Positions 10,084 to 18,810 of a DNA stretch of 64,000 nucleotides are shown piece by piece; position 1 is the first letter of the stretch, and every line of letters starts with the position of its first letter. Under the pieces are notes generated by a model. It made no database searches and was not told the origin of the DNA. It saw only the letters and a program-made list of their open reading frames with translations. The position numbers were made by a program, and so were the translations under genes. This DNA comes from Vibrio neptunius (GTDB lineage: Bacteria > Pseudomonadota > Gammaproteobacteria > Enterobacterales > Vibrionaceae). Location of the stretch: contig NZ_JXXU01000011.1 in NCBI RefSeq assembly GCF_000967495.1, forward strand, positions 124,001-188,000, given 5' to 3'.

Positions 10084-12021
10084 GTGAATCATTACGCCTT
10101 ACTTTGTTTAGACAACAATCCTATCAGCATAGAGCAACTACGACGAGAGCTCGGTCAATTTGCTGCTAAGTTCGATGTTCATACCGCTGACACACTTCAA
10201 GATGCTCATGCGGTGCTTGATTATTGCCAAGAGAGCCAACAACCCGTGGCACTCGTTCTCGCCAGCCATCATGAAAACTTTAACGGCGCCGATTTCTTGG
10301 TTGAGCTCGATAAAAACCCTCACACAAAAAGCGCTCGTAAAATCTTACTCAGTTGCGGACAAGACATCCAAGCGATCTTGTCCGCTGTCAATGAAGGGCG
10401 GCTCGATCATTGTTTGACCAAGCCACTGCAAGATAACTTGGTGTATACCACTGTTAAAAAAGAACTGACGACATTCGTTCTAGAAAATGACAAAGACAAT
10501 CTGCTCGCCTACAGTGAAACCCTCGACCAGCAGCGCTTACTTCGATCGCATATTGAACTACAGATGCGCAGCTATCGAGAAGGTTTCATCACAGACCAAC
10601 ACACCTTGTCAGACCATGAGCTGGCAGAACAAGTTATCTCTGCTCTTTATGAGTTTTTTTTAGATACTGATGAGACTGGTGCATGTAGGACATACTCCTC
10701 ACAACACTTGCTCACCGAAGAAGGAGAAGAAAATCGATTCCTTTGGTTCATCACTCAAGGCGAAGTCGCTCTGTATAAGAAAGATGACCAAGGTGTGCAA
10801 CGGGAAGTCGTTCGTCATACAAAAGGTAATCTAGTAGGCGGGATGTCATTTGTGACAGGCGAGCCCTCTTTTTCTACTGCCATAACGTTGAAAAAGACCG
10901 AAGTTATTAAACTCGATAGAGATGTATTCGCAAAAGTCATGCATTCAAATACAGCATTGCTGCCACTCTTTACCAACCTTCTTTTGCGACATTTTAATCG
11001 CCGCTTGCAACGTAGTATCAATACAAAGCTTGAACTGCAGAAAACCCTTGAGTCACTGAAATCCGCGCATCAGCAATTGCTCGAAAGGGAAAAGATGGCC
11101 ATGCTAGGCCAACTAGTGGCGGGGGTTGCCCATGAGCTCAATAACCCGATAGCGGCTATTTTGCGCGGTACGGAGACCATGACGACTACCATTAAAACGC
11201 TAGTAGACGACAATAAGTACCAACCGTTGACTGAGTTAGGAGCCAAGATTTTCTCAGATTCGCTCACATCGAAGCCAAGGTCGACTTCAGAAGAACGTCA
11301 ACTGGCTAGAAGCATTGAATCTCAGGTTGGAGACCGGCGTATTGCTAAAAAACTCGTGAAGCTTGGGTTAGAAGAGGACCAAAGATGGCTAACCCATCTT
11401 AGCCACACCCCGACAAAAGCGCTTGAAGAGCTGGCGGCTCTCGAAAAATATTACTTAGCAGGCGCTACGTTACGATCTATCAATGTTTGTGCCCTGCGTA
11501 TTGCTGATATGGTCAAGAGTCTAAAAGGTTACGCACGCCCGGACGATGAAACCTTCCGTTTATCCGATATCCATGAAGGTATCGAAGATACTCTCGTGAT
11601 CTTCGAGAACAAATTAAAGATGCACAGGGTAGAAAAAGAGTATTGTGAAATGCCACCAATACTCTGTATGCCTGCAGCCCTCCAGCAAGTCTGGACTAAC
11701 CTGATTTCGAACGCTATTGATGCACTACCAGACAAGGGGAAGCTACAAATCCGCTCGGAAACTCGATGCTTGCACGGAAAAAAATGGTTGGTGGTATCAT
11801 TTCAAGACAATGGGATAGGCATACCCAAACACCTACAGCGTCAAATTTTTACCCTCAATTTTACCACCAAAAAGGAAGGGAACTTCGGATTAGGTATCGG
11901 TTTATCGATTAGCGAGCAAATAGTGCACCACCACGGAGGCCGAATTGACGTTCAGTCTCAAGCAGGAAAGTATACGCGGATGTCCGTTTGGTTACCCTTT
12001 AAAACGCAGCAATCATCATGA
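10084..12021 (+). CDS. Sensor histidine kinase with pseudo-receiver and cNMP-binding-like domain
   Basis: This is a soluble 645-residue kinase with no membrane segment. Residues 1-120 form a receiver-like domain in which the phospho-acceptor position is Ser61 and one acidic-pocket residue is Asn11, so it should not be phosphorylated in the usual way; Lys113 is kept. Residues about 190-310 resemble a cyclic-nucleotide-binding beta-roll but lack the canonical phosphate-cassette Arg. HisKA carries the phospho-His at H350 (VAHELNNP) with a long insert before the HATPase domain, whose N, G1 and G2 boxes are present. The start is GTG 10084. A nine-base gap leads to the single-receiver gene, so they are probably co-transcribed partners. 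Confidence 0.85.
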   Translation: MNHYALLCLDNNPISIEQLRRELGQFAAKFDVHTADTLQDAHAVLDYCQESQQPVALVLASHHENFNGADFLVELDKNPHTKSARKILLSCGQDIQAILSAVNEGRLDHCLTKPLQDNLVYTTVKKELTTFVLENDKDNLLAYSETLDQQRLLRSHIELQMRSYREGFITDQHTLSDHELAEQVISALYEFFLDTDETGACRTYSSQHLLTEEGEENRFLWFITQGEVALYKKDDQGVQREVVRHTKGNLVGGMSFVTGEPSFSTAITLKKTEVIKLDRDVFAKVMHSNTALLPLFTNLLLRHFNRRLQRSINTKLELQKTLESLKSAHQQLLEREKMAMLGQLVAGVAHELNNPIAAILRGTETMTTTIKTLVDDNKYQPLTELGAKIFSDSLTSKPRSTSEERQLARSIESQVGDRRIAKKLVKLGLEEDQRWLTHLSHTPTKALEELAALEKYYLAGATLRSINVCALRIADMVKSLKGYARPDDETFRLSDIHEGIEDTLVIFENKLKMHRVEKEYCEMPPILCMPAALQQVWTNLISNAIDALPDKGKLQIRSETRCLHGKKWLVVSFQDNGIGIPKHLQRQIFTLNFTTKKEGNFGLGIGLSISEQIVHHHGGRIDVQSQAGKYTRMSVWLPFKTQQSS

Positions 12022-12030
12022 GGAAAAAAC

Positions 12031-12528
12031 ATGACTAAATATCTGATCTTATGTGTCGATGATGAGCGAGAAGTACTAGATAGCGTTATTCAAGACCTTC
12101 ACTGCTTTGAAGAGCACTTCATACTCGAAGCCGCAGAATCGGTTAGCGAAGCAAAATCAATTATCGAAGAAATAGAGCAAGAAGGCGGACAGCTCGCACT
12201 CATTCTTTGTGACCACGTCATGCCAGAACAAACCGGTATCAGCTTTTTGATCGAGCTGAACGATAGCGCTTCAACTCAACCAGCTCGAAAGGTGTTATTA
12301 ACTGGCCAAGCTGGATTGGAAGATACGGTAGAAGCTGTGAATCACTCTAGCCTCCACTTTTACATGGCCAAACCTTGGCGAGGAGAAAGCTTACGTGATG
12401 TCATCAAAAAGCAGCTTACCCTGTACATGATAGAGAACAACGCTGATTTAATGCCTTGGGCCGCCATTCTCGATACAGAAAAAATCTTAGATGCTGTAGC
12501 AAAAAACCGAGTCAATTTTGGTGAATAG
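12031..12528 (+). CDS. Single-domain response regulator
   Basis: A 165-residue receiver has an intact acidic pair (D10, D11), phospho-acceptor D61 (CDHVMPEQTG) and the conserved Lys in MAKPW. No output domain follows; about 35 C-terminal residues form a short helical tail. It lies nine bases after the upstream kinase with an AGGAAA ribosome site. The most direct reading is that H350 of that kinase phosphorylates D61 here. The sequence resembles the kinase's own pseudo-receiver in layout (LxLCVDD versus LLCLDNN), suggesting the two receivers arose by duplication and one decayed. Confidence 0.85.
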   Translation: MTKYLILCVDDEREVLDSVIQDLHCFEEHFILEAAESVSEAKSIIEEIEQEGGQLALILCDHVMPEQTGISFLIELNDSASTQPARKVLLTGQAGLEDTVEAVNHSSLHFYMAKPWRGESLRDVIKKQLTLYMIENNADLMPWAAILDTEKILDAVAKNRVNFGE

Positions 12529-12700
12529 ATCACTAAATCATGTGTATTTTGGCATATTGATTGCTTAAATATGTAAATAGCGACAAAACAATGGCATTTT
12601 TGGTAGTGTAGGACGACGGCAATGCATTATGATATCCCAATATGGCAGCGCTCCGTCGCCCCTAACCAAGGAAATTAACAAAAATAGGTTTTTCTTTCGT

Positions 12701-13255
12701 ATGCGTAAAACAATCTTAGCTGCAGCACTAGTGCTAGCATCTGGTCAAACTCTTGCAGAGACCGACCCAAACAGCCCAACCGTAATGAGTAACTTCAGCT
12801 ACGATTACTTAGAAGCTCGTATTGGTGCAAGTCCTGTTACCTTTGGCGCAGCTGTAAGCAAATCTATCCACCCTAACGCTCACGTTATTGGTCGAGTTGA
12901 CTCAGAGTTCGAAGGTGACTACGACACAGCAGCTGGTTTTGGCTTCCATGCGCCAATTAACAACTGGGCTGACTTCACAGGTGAAATGTTGTTCCGCCTA
13001 GTTGATTTTGGTGGTAAAGATGGCAAAGGGACCGATACAGGTATGGAACTCAACCTTGGTGTACGTCAATGGTTAGGTCCACAGCTCGAAGTAGGTGGTA
13101 AAGCCGGTTATGTCTCTATTGAAGACAATGACGATTGGATTGGTTCAGCATATGTTCGTTTCCATTCAACTGAGCTCTTCTCTATTGGTGGTGAAGCACG
13201 CATCAATGACTTCTATGGCGATCAGTTAATGTTCACTACTCGCTTTAAGTTCTAA
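12701..13255 (+). CDS. Small outer-membrane beta-barrel protein
   Basis: A 184-residue precursor starts with a classical signal peptide (residues 1-19, cleavage after GQTLA). The mature part has alternating beta strands, Gly and aromatic residues, and a C-terminal Phe (TTRFKF), as expected of a small barrel inserted by Bam. ATG 12701 is chosen because it starts the signal peptide; the frame extends 24 codons upstream but that would bury it. The ligand or function is unknown. It is a single gene with its own terminator, convergent with tfoX. Confidence 0.75.
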   Translation: MRKTILAAALVLASGQTLAETDPNSPTVMSNFSYDYLEARIGASPVTFGAAVSKSIHPNAHVIGRVDSEFEGDYDTAAGFGFHAPINNWADFTGEMLFRLVDFGGKDGKGTDTGMELNLGVRQWLGPQLEVGGKAGYVSIEDNDDWIGSAYVRFHSTELFSIGGEARINDFYGDQLMFTTRFKF

Positions 13256-13271
13256 CAAAGCACCAGATACT

Positions 13272-13302
13272 AAAAAGCCGAGGGTCAACCTCGGCTTTTT
13301 TA
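13272..13302. terminator. Bidirectional terminator between OMP gene and tfoX
   Basis: The stem AAAAGCCGAGG / CCTCGGCTTTTTT has a short loop. It serves convergent genes ending at 13255 and 13325. Confidence 0.85.
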
Positions 13303-13324
13303 ATTCAATCTATAATCTTTAGCC

Positions 13325-13912
13325 TTACATACAGCTCGCCAATAATTGGCGCTTACGCGGCTCTTGAATTAACTTCCAATGCACACCATCAATAGCACCC
13401 GCAAATTTCCACAGCAGCTTGATGTCAACGTCATTGCCATAAATGGCTTTAACTCTTGAAAAAACTTTCGGAGCACCCAGCTTCAGAAAGGTATCAACGT
13501 CATCGACACCCGCTTTCTTTACCATACGCTCTAAAGTCAATTGCATGTTGGGTAAATCACGTAAACGACGACTTGATGATGATTTCTTGTGGTATCGTTG
13601 AGAAACCGAAAACTTAATAGAATGCTCTACAATCTCATCCAATAACTCACCTTGTTGACCAACTAGCCGAGTAATATCGTAGTAATTGACTGTTGCTGTT
13701 GTCTGTTTCTTCACATGACGGTACTTAATACAACCCAGTGTCGCCAATTTGTCGTCTAAATGCTCTCCACCTCGAATAAACACTTTATCAGCACTCATGA
13801 GCGCGAACATAGCTTCTTGCTTGAAGAGACCTGTCCCGCCAAACATTGAACGTCTTTGGAAACTGCCAAACTTGTTGACATAATTAATAAATTGTTGCTC
13901 TGTCATATCCAT
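13325..13912 (-). CDS. tfoX: TfoX family competence regulator
   Basis: This 195-residue protein has the TfoX N-terminal domain (about 5-95; FGSFQRRSMFGGTG) and C-terminal helical domain (about 110-185; LRDLPNMQ). In vibrios TfoX is the master activator of chitin-induced natural transformation, working with CRP and QstR and itself controlled post-transcriptionally by the small RNA TfoR. The paralogue TfoY is preceded by a GEMM c-di-GMP riboswitch; I see no such element upstream here, which with the genomic position favours TfoX. AGAAGGA precedes two in-frame ATGs (13912 and 13906); spacing slightly favours the second. ComEC, a downstream effector, is also in this window at 47847-50084. Confidence 0.88.
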   Translation of the reverse strand: MDMTEQQFINYVNKFGSFQRRSMFGGTGLFKQEAMFALMSADKVFIRGGEHLDDKLATLGCIKYRHVKKQTTATVNYYDITRLVGQQGELLDEIVEHSIKFSVSQRYHKKSSSSRRLRDLPNMQLTLERMVKKAGVDDVDTFLKLGAPKVFSRVKAIYGNDVDIKLLWKFAGAIDGVHWKLIQEPRKRQLLASCM

Positions 13913-14260
13913 TGATCCTTCTAATCTAGAAAACCCCGATTATTTTCGATCACCAGATAGCAGCAGCTATAAGCGAAAAAATGTCAATCAGCCGGAAAAA
14001 CTACGGTTTATATTTTTATCAGCATACCGACTGCAATGACTAATAAATGATAGTTAACGCAAAAAAATAAGTCTATGCACAGCTCACACCAACAAAACTA
14101 AATTCATAGATATTCGGGACTAACATCACACATGCAAAAATTCCATACTTAACTAGCCAAAATACACCGAGTAAGAACTCGCATTTAACTTATCAATAAT
14201 TTGCATAGCAATAGTAAGGGAAGTTAAACTGTCAGCAGTAGAATCTATAGCAGATCATGC
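13913..14260. other. Divergent intergenic region tfoX / HDOD gene
   Basis: These 348 bases hold no gene. The side next to tfoX must contain its leader (expected target of TfoR-type sRNA). The sequence is A/T-rich with no GEMM-like structure and no convincing full CRP site by eye. Confidence 0.5.
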
Positions 14261-15181
14261 ATGAACCATCTATCCTTTTATTGGCTTCCAGAAAACAACG
14301 AACTTTTAGTTAAAGGCATCGAGTCTGAGTTCTCAACGTTAGTTGAATACGCCATTAACTCGGGCAAAATTACTCTGCCACCGATCTCCGATGTCGTTTT
14401 GAAAATCCAAAAATTATGTACTCAAGACTCAACCACAGTGTTAGATGTTGCGGATAGTCTTCTTGAAGATCCAGGCCTTGCTGCTATCGTCATTCGTGTG
14501 GCGAACTCTGTGATATTCAATCGTCGTAACATCACCTGTACTGACCTAGTTACTGCCGTTTCTCGCCTAGGCATTCTCCGAGTCAGAGATATAGTGACCG
14601 CCCAGGCAATTGAGCAACTTAAGCACTCTGTCAACTTAAGCCGTAGCTGCAATGAAGTGCTGATAAACAGTGCTCACAATTCGCGAGAACTGGCTGCCAC
14701 TATGGTTATGGTCGTGAAAGGCTTCAAAGATGCCAACGACCCAAGATACAGTAATCTCGAAACCGACAAAGCCCTATTGACAGGCCTACTGGCCGACATC
14801 GGCCTGTTTTGTATCGTGAACGAATACTACATGTATCTTGAGCAAGGAAATTATCTCGATGAGGATATTGCTTTCCAAATTTTCAACAACCAATGCTCCA
14901 ATGCGAGCCGACTCGTCCTTGAACATTGGGGGTTTGATAGCGACTTTCTTGAAGTAGCAACCAATCAAGCCACTCAAAGACAGAGTGTTGATGTCAGCTA
15001 TCTCGACATCGCTCGAATCGCCAATCATATTCTGATGTTCCGTAGACAAGATGACAAAATCGACGAGCACACCGTTGAATTTGACCTAACTGGTGCCGAT
15101 ATACTGTACAAACTCAGTAATTTAAGTGATATTGAGTTCAATACACAAATCAGTGACTTAATTAGCGCAAGCGGACTGTAG
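14261..15181 (+). CDS. HDOD domain protein
   Basis: A 306-residue protein whose residues about 30-225 match the HDOD domain (metal-ligand-poor relative of HD phosphohydrolases). Landmarks are LPPISDVVLKIQKL, SLLEDPGLAAIVIRVANS and AVSRLGILRVRDI. HDOD proteins act as scaffolds in bacterial signalling; no enzymatic residues are claimed. A C-terminal part of about 80 residues is helical. No strong ribosome site precedes ATG 14261. It is followed after 30 bases by lysO, with which it may be co-transcribed, though no functional link is known. Confidence 0.82.
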   Translation: MNHLSFYWLPENNELLVKGIESEFSTLVEYAINSGKITLPPISDVVLKIQKLCTQDSTTVLDVADSLLEDPGLAAIVIRVANSVIFNRRNITCTDLVTAVSRLGILRVRDIVTAQAIEQLKHSVNLSRSCNEVLINSAHNSRELAATMVMVVKGFKDANDPRYSNLETDKALLTGLLADIGLFCIVNEYYMYLEQGNYLDEDIAFQIFNNQCSNASRLVLEHWGFDSDFLEVATNQATQRQSVDVSYLDIARIANHILMFRRQDDKIDEHTVEFDLTGADILYKLSNLSDIEFNTQISDLISASGL

Positions 15182-15211
15182 CGCTATACGTACCAGAACA
15201 CAGGAAGCCAC

Positions 15212-16117
15212 ATGTTTTCAGGGATGATATTCATCTTTGCCCCACTCGTTGTCGGGTATATGATATCGATTTCCAAGCCATCGGTTCTAGACAAAATTAA
15301 CGCCACGACTTCTAACCTTATCTATGTCATTCTGGCATTAATGGGGCTGAGCCTCGCGGCACTCGATAACCTGGGCCAAAACCTACAGCTTATCCTTCAA
15401 TATGTCGCCATTTTCTTTGTTTGTATCAGTTTGAGTAACTTAGCAGCGCTGCCATTTGTCGACAAACTTCTGCCTATTGAAACAGACGCAAAGCAAACCA
15501 AGCTGCCTTTATCTAGTATGGCCTTGGAATCCGCCAAGCTGATCATGGTTGTTGGCGGCGGGTTAATAGCGGGTTTGATGCTTCCTATTGATTTAGGTTG
15601 GGTAGACACAGCCAGTGAGTGGATTCTGTTTGCGTTGCTATTTTTCATTGGAATTCAGCTACGCAACAGTGGTCTCACGCTTCGCCAAATACTGCTGAAC
15701 AAGCATGGCATGATCATCGCCCTATTGATTCTTGCAACATCGATGCTCGGTGGCGCAATTGCAGCCATGATTTTAGACATCGATCTTTACCGTGGCTTGG
15801 CAATGGCATCGGGATTTGGCTGGTATTCTTTAGCGGGAATTCTGATGGGTGATGCTTTCGGCCCTGTCTATGGTGGAGCCTCATTTATGATTGAACTACT
15901 TCGTGAACTGGTTGCCTTAGTATTGATCCCACTCGCTATCCGCACTAAGCCCTGTACTGCGATTGGCTATGCTGGTGCAACGGCGATGGACTTTACGTTA
16001 CCCGTGATACAAACCACTGGTGGGGTACGTTGCGTACCAATTGCAATAGTGAGTGGATTTATATTAAGCCTTTTAGTGCCCGTATTGATGCTTTTCTTTG
16101 TCTCTCTTGTAGGCTAG
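15212..16117 (+). CDS. lysO: Lysine exporter LysO family protein
   Basis: A 301-residue inner-membrane protein with about eight hydrophobic segments, matching the LysO/YbjE (DUF340) family that exports L-lysine and confers thialysine resistance in E. coli. Family landmarks are the GFGWYSLAGILMGDAFGP segment, ELLRELVALVLIPLA, and the closing TTGG region. In E. coli the gene lies in the same broad chromosomal neighbourhood as grxA, ybjL and the art genes, which are also nearby here. An upstream lysine riboswitch cannot fit in the 30-base gap from the HDOD gene. Confidence 0.87.
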   Translation: MFSGMIFIFAPLVVGYMISISKPSVLDKINATTSNLIYVILALMGLSLAALDNLGQNLQLILQYVAIFFVCISLSNLAALPFVDKLLPIETDAKQTKLPLSSMALESAKLIMVVGGGLIAGLMLPIDLGWVDTASEWILFALLFFIGIQLRNSGLTLRQILLNKHGMIIALLILATSMLGGAIAAMILDIDLYRGLAMASGFGWYSLAGILMGDAFGPVYGGASFMIELLRELVALVLIPLAIRTKPCTAIGYAGATAMDFTLPVIQTTGGVRCVPIAIVSGFILSLLVPVLMLFFVSLVG

Positions 16118-16157
16118 ATCGCATGATTTTATCTTCAGATTCACTATATTAGGGCTC

Positions 16158-16199
16158 AACCACACATTATAATTTAGCTCTTGCTAATTTAGTGCGGTT
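16158..16199. promoter_or_regulatory. Long imperfect stem-loop before the 16229 gene
   Basis: AACCaCAC pairs with GTGcGGTT, and an inner TTAGC/GCTAA stem closes a TCTT loop, roughly 16 paired bases in all. TATAAT follows immediately (16199-16204). It could be the 3' hairpin of lysO, a leader of the next gene, or an operator. Confidence 0.4.
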
Positions 16200-16228
16200 A
16201 TAATAACTATTCTTCAAAAGGAAACATT

Positions 16229-16744
16229 ATGACACGTCTACTGATTGCATTGCTGCTGGGAGCAACCTCGACAATGGTTGCTGCTGCTGATAATGCATGT
16301 TTGTCCAAGAAATACGACGCCTATGTTGATGCTTCTCTACACTGGTACGAAGATCTCGCAAAGCTTACTTCTGAGCAATACCCTGATCTTAAAGAAGTTA
16401 GCGAGTGGTTTCTGGAAGGTCGAAAAAACCATTTTGAGTTGAATCGCGCTGCGGTCCACTATTACCTTGAAAACGACCCATCTAAGATCGCAACCAGTCA
16501 ACCTGTAGAGGCTTGGCTACAGCTAGAGCAAAGAGATATCAAAACCTTGTCTTCACGCAGCGATGAATTGGGCAGATTAGCCCAAGTTACTTTCAGTGAT
16601 CGTCAATCTAAACCTCATGACAAGAACTACGACCTTCGCTCCGCATTTGCCGATCTATTGAGTCATCCAACTAAAATAGATGGCGCACTCAAGCGCTACA
16701 ATGCAGCGATTAAAGATCTAGAAACCATTTCATGTGATACATAG
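16229..16744 (+). CDS. Conserved periplasmic protein of unknown function
   Basis: A 171-residue precursor with a signal peptide (residues 1-20, cleavage near MVAAA). The mature part is helical and charged with two Cys (C24 and C169) near the two ends that could form a disulphide. I do not recognise a characterised domain. AAAAGGAAAC lies just before ATG 16229. It is isolated between a strong stem-loop upstream and two hairpins downstream, so it is probably its own transcription unit. Confidence 0.65.
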   Translation: MTRLLIALLLGATSTMVAAADNACLSKKYDAYVDASLHWYEDLAKLTSEQYPDLKEVSEWFLEGRKNHFELNRAAVHYYLENDPSKIATSQPVEAWLQLEQRDIKTLSSRSDELGRLAQVTFSDRQSKPHDKNYDLRSAFADLLSHPTKIDGALKRYNAAIKDLETISCDT

Positions 16745-16751
16745 TGCACAA

Positions 16752-16840
16752 TACCGCTGGACCTTTGGCTCAGCGGTAATGCCCCAATCACAGTATCTAA
16801 GTTCAAACAATTAAGACGGGACTTTGCGCCCGTTTTCGTT
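16752..16840 (+). terminator. Two hairpins between the 16229 gene and panP
   Basis: The first is TACCGCTG/CAGCGGTA (16752-16778) without a T-tract. The second is ACGGG/CCCGT followed by TTTCGTTT (16816-16840), more terminator-like. Confidence 0.5.
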
Positions 16841-16885
16841 TAGATTGTCCCGCTGCAACAAAAAAGATAAGAGCAACGTAGCTGT

Positions 16886-18532
16886 ATGGTATCGGAACAC
16901 AAAACGGCTGACGTGAGTTTCGAGAGTTTACTCCGAATCTTCACAGTCCCAGAAGGGCCAGACTCAACACTAACCAAAATTGAAGAGAAGCTATCGCGAA
17001 ACCTGAATCAGTTTTTGCGAGAACACATTGTCGCGGAAGAAAAACCACTTAGGGAAATCGAGAAAGATTTCTCTAACGCAACGCTTCCTGAGCAGCCAGA
17101 GTTCGTATCCGAACATACCCAACACTTGCTTGACACTCTAGTTTCCCAATCGGTGCATACCTCAGCACCAAGTTTTATTGGGCATATGACTTCAGCATTG
17201 CCCTACTTCTTGATGCCGCTGTCAAAGATCATGATCGCGCTCAACCAAAACTTGGTGAAAATCGAGACATCTAAAGCCTTCACTCCTCTTGAACGCCAAG
17301 TTCTCGGCATGCTTCATCGTTTAGTTTATGGTCGAAAGGATGAGTTTTACTCTCAATGGATGCACAGCGCAAATCATTCACTGGGGGCTTTTTGCTCCGG
17401 GGGAACCATCGCTAACATCACCGCTCTATGGGTGGCAAGAAACAATGCCCTGAGAGCTCAAGGCAACTTTAAAGGTGTTGAGAAAGAAGGCCTGTTCAAA
17501 GCGATGAAACATTACCGCTACGAAGGTTTAGCGGTTTTGGTATCGGAGCGCGGTCATTATTCCTTAAAAAAGGCGGCTGACGTACTTGGCATTGGTCAGG
17601 AAGGTCTAGTCGCCATCAAAACAGATGCCAACAACCGCATTTGCCCTGACGCGCTGCAGGAGAAAATATCTCAGCTAAAACAACAAAACATCAAGCCTTT
17701 TGCAGTGGTTGGTGTTGCAGGTACGACGGAAACGGGCTCGATCGACCCAATCGCAGATATTGCTGCTATTTGCCAGCGTGAAAGCTGTCATTTCCACATT
17801 GATGCTGCTTGGGGCGGTGCGACGCTTATGTCTAACAATTATCGCCACCTATTGGATGGCGTAGAGCTTGCCGATTCCATCACCATTGATGCTCACAAGC
17901 AGCTCTACATTCCTATGGGTGCTGGTATGGTGCTGTTCAAGGATCCAGAGGCAATGAAATCCATAGAACACCATGCGCAATATATTTTGCGTAAGGGATC
18001 TAAGGATCTTGGCAGCCATACACTTGAAGGTTCTCGATCTGGGATGGCGATGTTGGTTTATGCCGCGATGCACATTATCAGCCGACCGGGTTACGAATTG
18101 CTGATTGATCAAAGTATCGAGAAAGCGAGATACTTTGCCAATCTCATTAAGCAACAGGATGATTTCGAATTGGTTTCTGAGCCAGAGCTATGTCTGCTCA
18201 CCTATCGTTATATTCCTGCAGATATTCGCAATGCTCTAGAAAAAGCAAATCTTGAGCAAAAGTCTGAACTTAATGACTTGCTGAATGAGTTGACTCAGTT
18301 CATCCAGAAACGACAGCGGGAAACAGGTAAATCCTTTGTTTCTCGAACTCGATTAAACCCTGACCACTGGGGCAGATTAAATACGATAGTTTTCCGAGTT
18401 GTGTTGGCTAATCCTCTGACAGGGGTGGACATTTTGAGTATGGTTCTGGATGAACAAAGAGAAATTGCTCAACAAGCCCCGAACCTGATGGCCAAAATCA
18501 AATCAAAAGCTCAACAAATCAAAGAAATCTGA
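16886..18532 (+). CDS. panP: Pyridoxal-dependent aspartate 1-decarboxylase PanP
   Basis: A 548-residue group II PLP decarboxylase with the PLP lysine K338 in SITIDAHKQLY and a substrate-proximal HIDAAWGG motif. Length and N-terminal region fit the PanP family, which makes beta-alanine for pantothenate and CoA in organisms that lack the small pyruvoyl enzyme PanD. Older annotations call relatives glutamate decarboxylase, so substrate specificity is inferred from family. It is monocistronic, upstream of hexR with a 278-base gap. Confidence 0.85.
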   Translation: MVSEHKTADVSFESLLRIFTVPEGPDSTLTKIEEKLSRNLNQFLREHIVAEEKPLREIEKDFSNATLPEQPEFVSEHTQHLLDTLVSQSVHTSAPSFIGHMTSALPYFLMPLSKIMIALNQNLVKIETSKAFTPLERQVLGMLHRLVYGRKDEFYSQWMHSANHSLGAFCSGGTIANITALWVARNNALRAQGNFKGVEKEGLFKAMKHYRYEGLAVLVSERGHYSLKKAADVLGIGQEGLVAIKTDANNRICPDALQEKISQLKQQNIKPFAVVGVAGTTETGSIDPIADIAAICQRESCHFHIDAAWGGATLMSNNYRHLLDGVELADSITIDAHKQLYIPMGAGMVLFKDPEAMKSIEHHAQYILRKGSKDLGSHTLEGSRSGMAMLVYAAMHIISRPGYELLIDQSIEKARYFANLIKQQDDFELVSEPELCLLTYRYIPADIRNALEKANLEQKSELNDLLNELTQFIQKRQRETGKSFVSRTRLNPDHWGRLNTIVFRVVLANPLTGVDILSMVLDEQREIAQQAPNLMAKIKSKAQQIKEI

Positions 18533-18666
18533 AAATTTCTTTCGTAAAAGCTGTAATTTGGCGAACATTGATAGCCTAAACTCTCGGGAACCTTTGCATA
18601 TTTTCATCATTTATGTAGTTTTGGTAAAGGTTAGTTTGAGGCTTGTCATATTCTCACCAATTGAAC

Positions 18667-18681
18667 TGTATAAAAATTACT
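18667..18681. promoter_or_regulatory. Candidate HexR operator upstream of hexR
   Basis: TGTATAAAAATTACT resembles the HexR consensus TGTAATTAAATTACA (outer TGTA and TTAC blocks kept, correct 15-base length). It lies 144 bases before the hexR ATG, so autoregulation is possible. A separate AAACC/GGTTT inverted repeat follows at 18684-18702. Confidence 0.4.
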
Positions 18682-18810
18682 GGAAACCTTTTTCTTAGGT
18701 TTATACTGGAGCCATGGCGCTGGATAGTGATTGCCTTTAGGTGACGACTTGTAACCTTTCAACCAACAGGTATATCCAGTGAGTTGTTCTCTATACCCCA
18801 CGTGAACACT

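Noticed and set aside
13913..14260. Possible GEMM c-di-GMP riboswitch before the tfoX-type gene
   Set aside because: The conserved GEMM core and tetraloop/receptor sequences were not found on either strand; this would fit tfoY rather than tfoX.
15182..15211. Lysine riboswitch controlling lysO
   Set aside because: Only 30 bases separate the HDOD gene from lysO, far too short for a lysine riboswitch.
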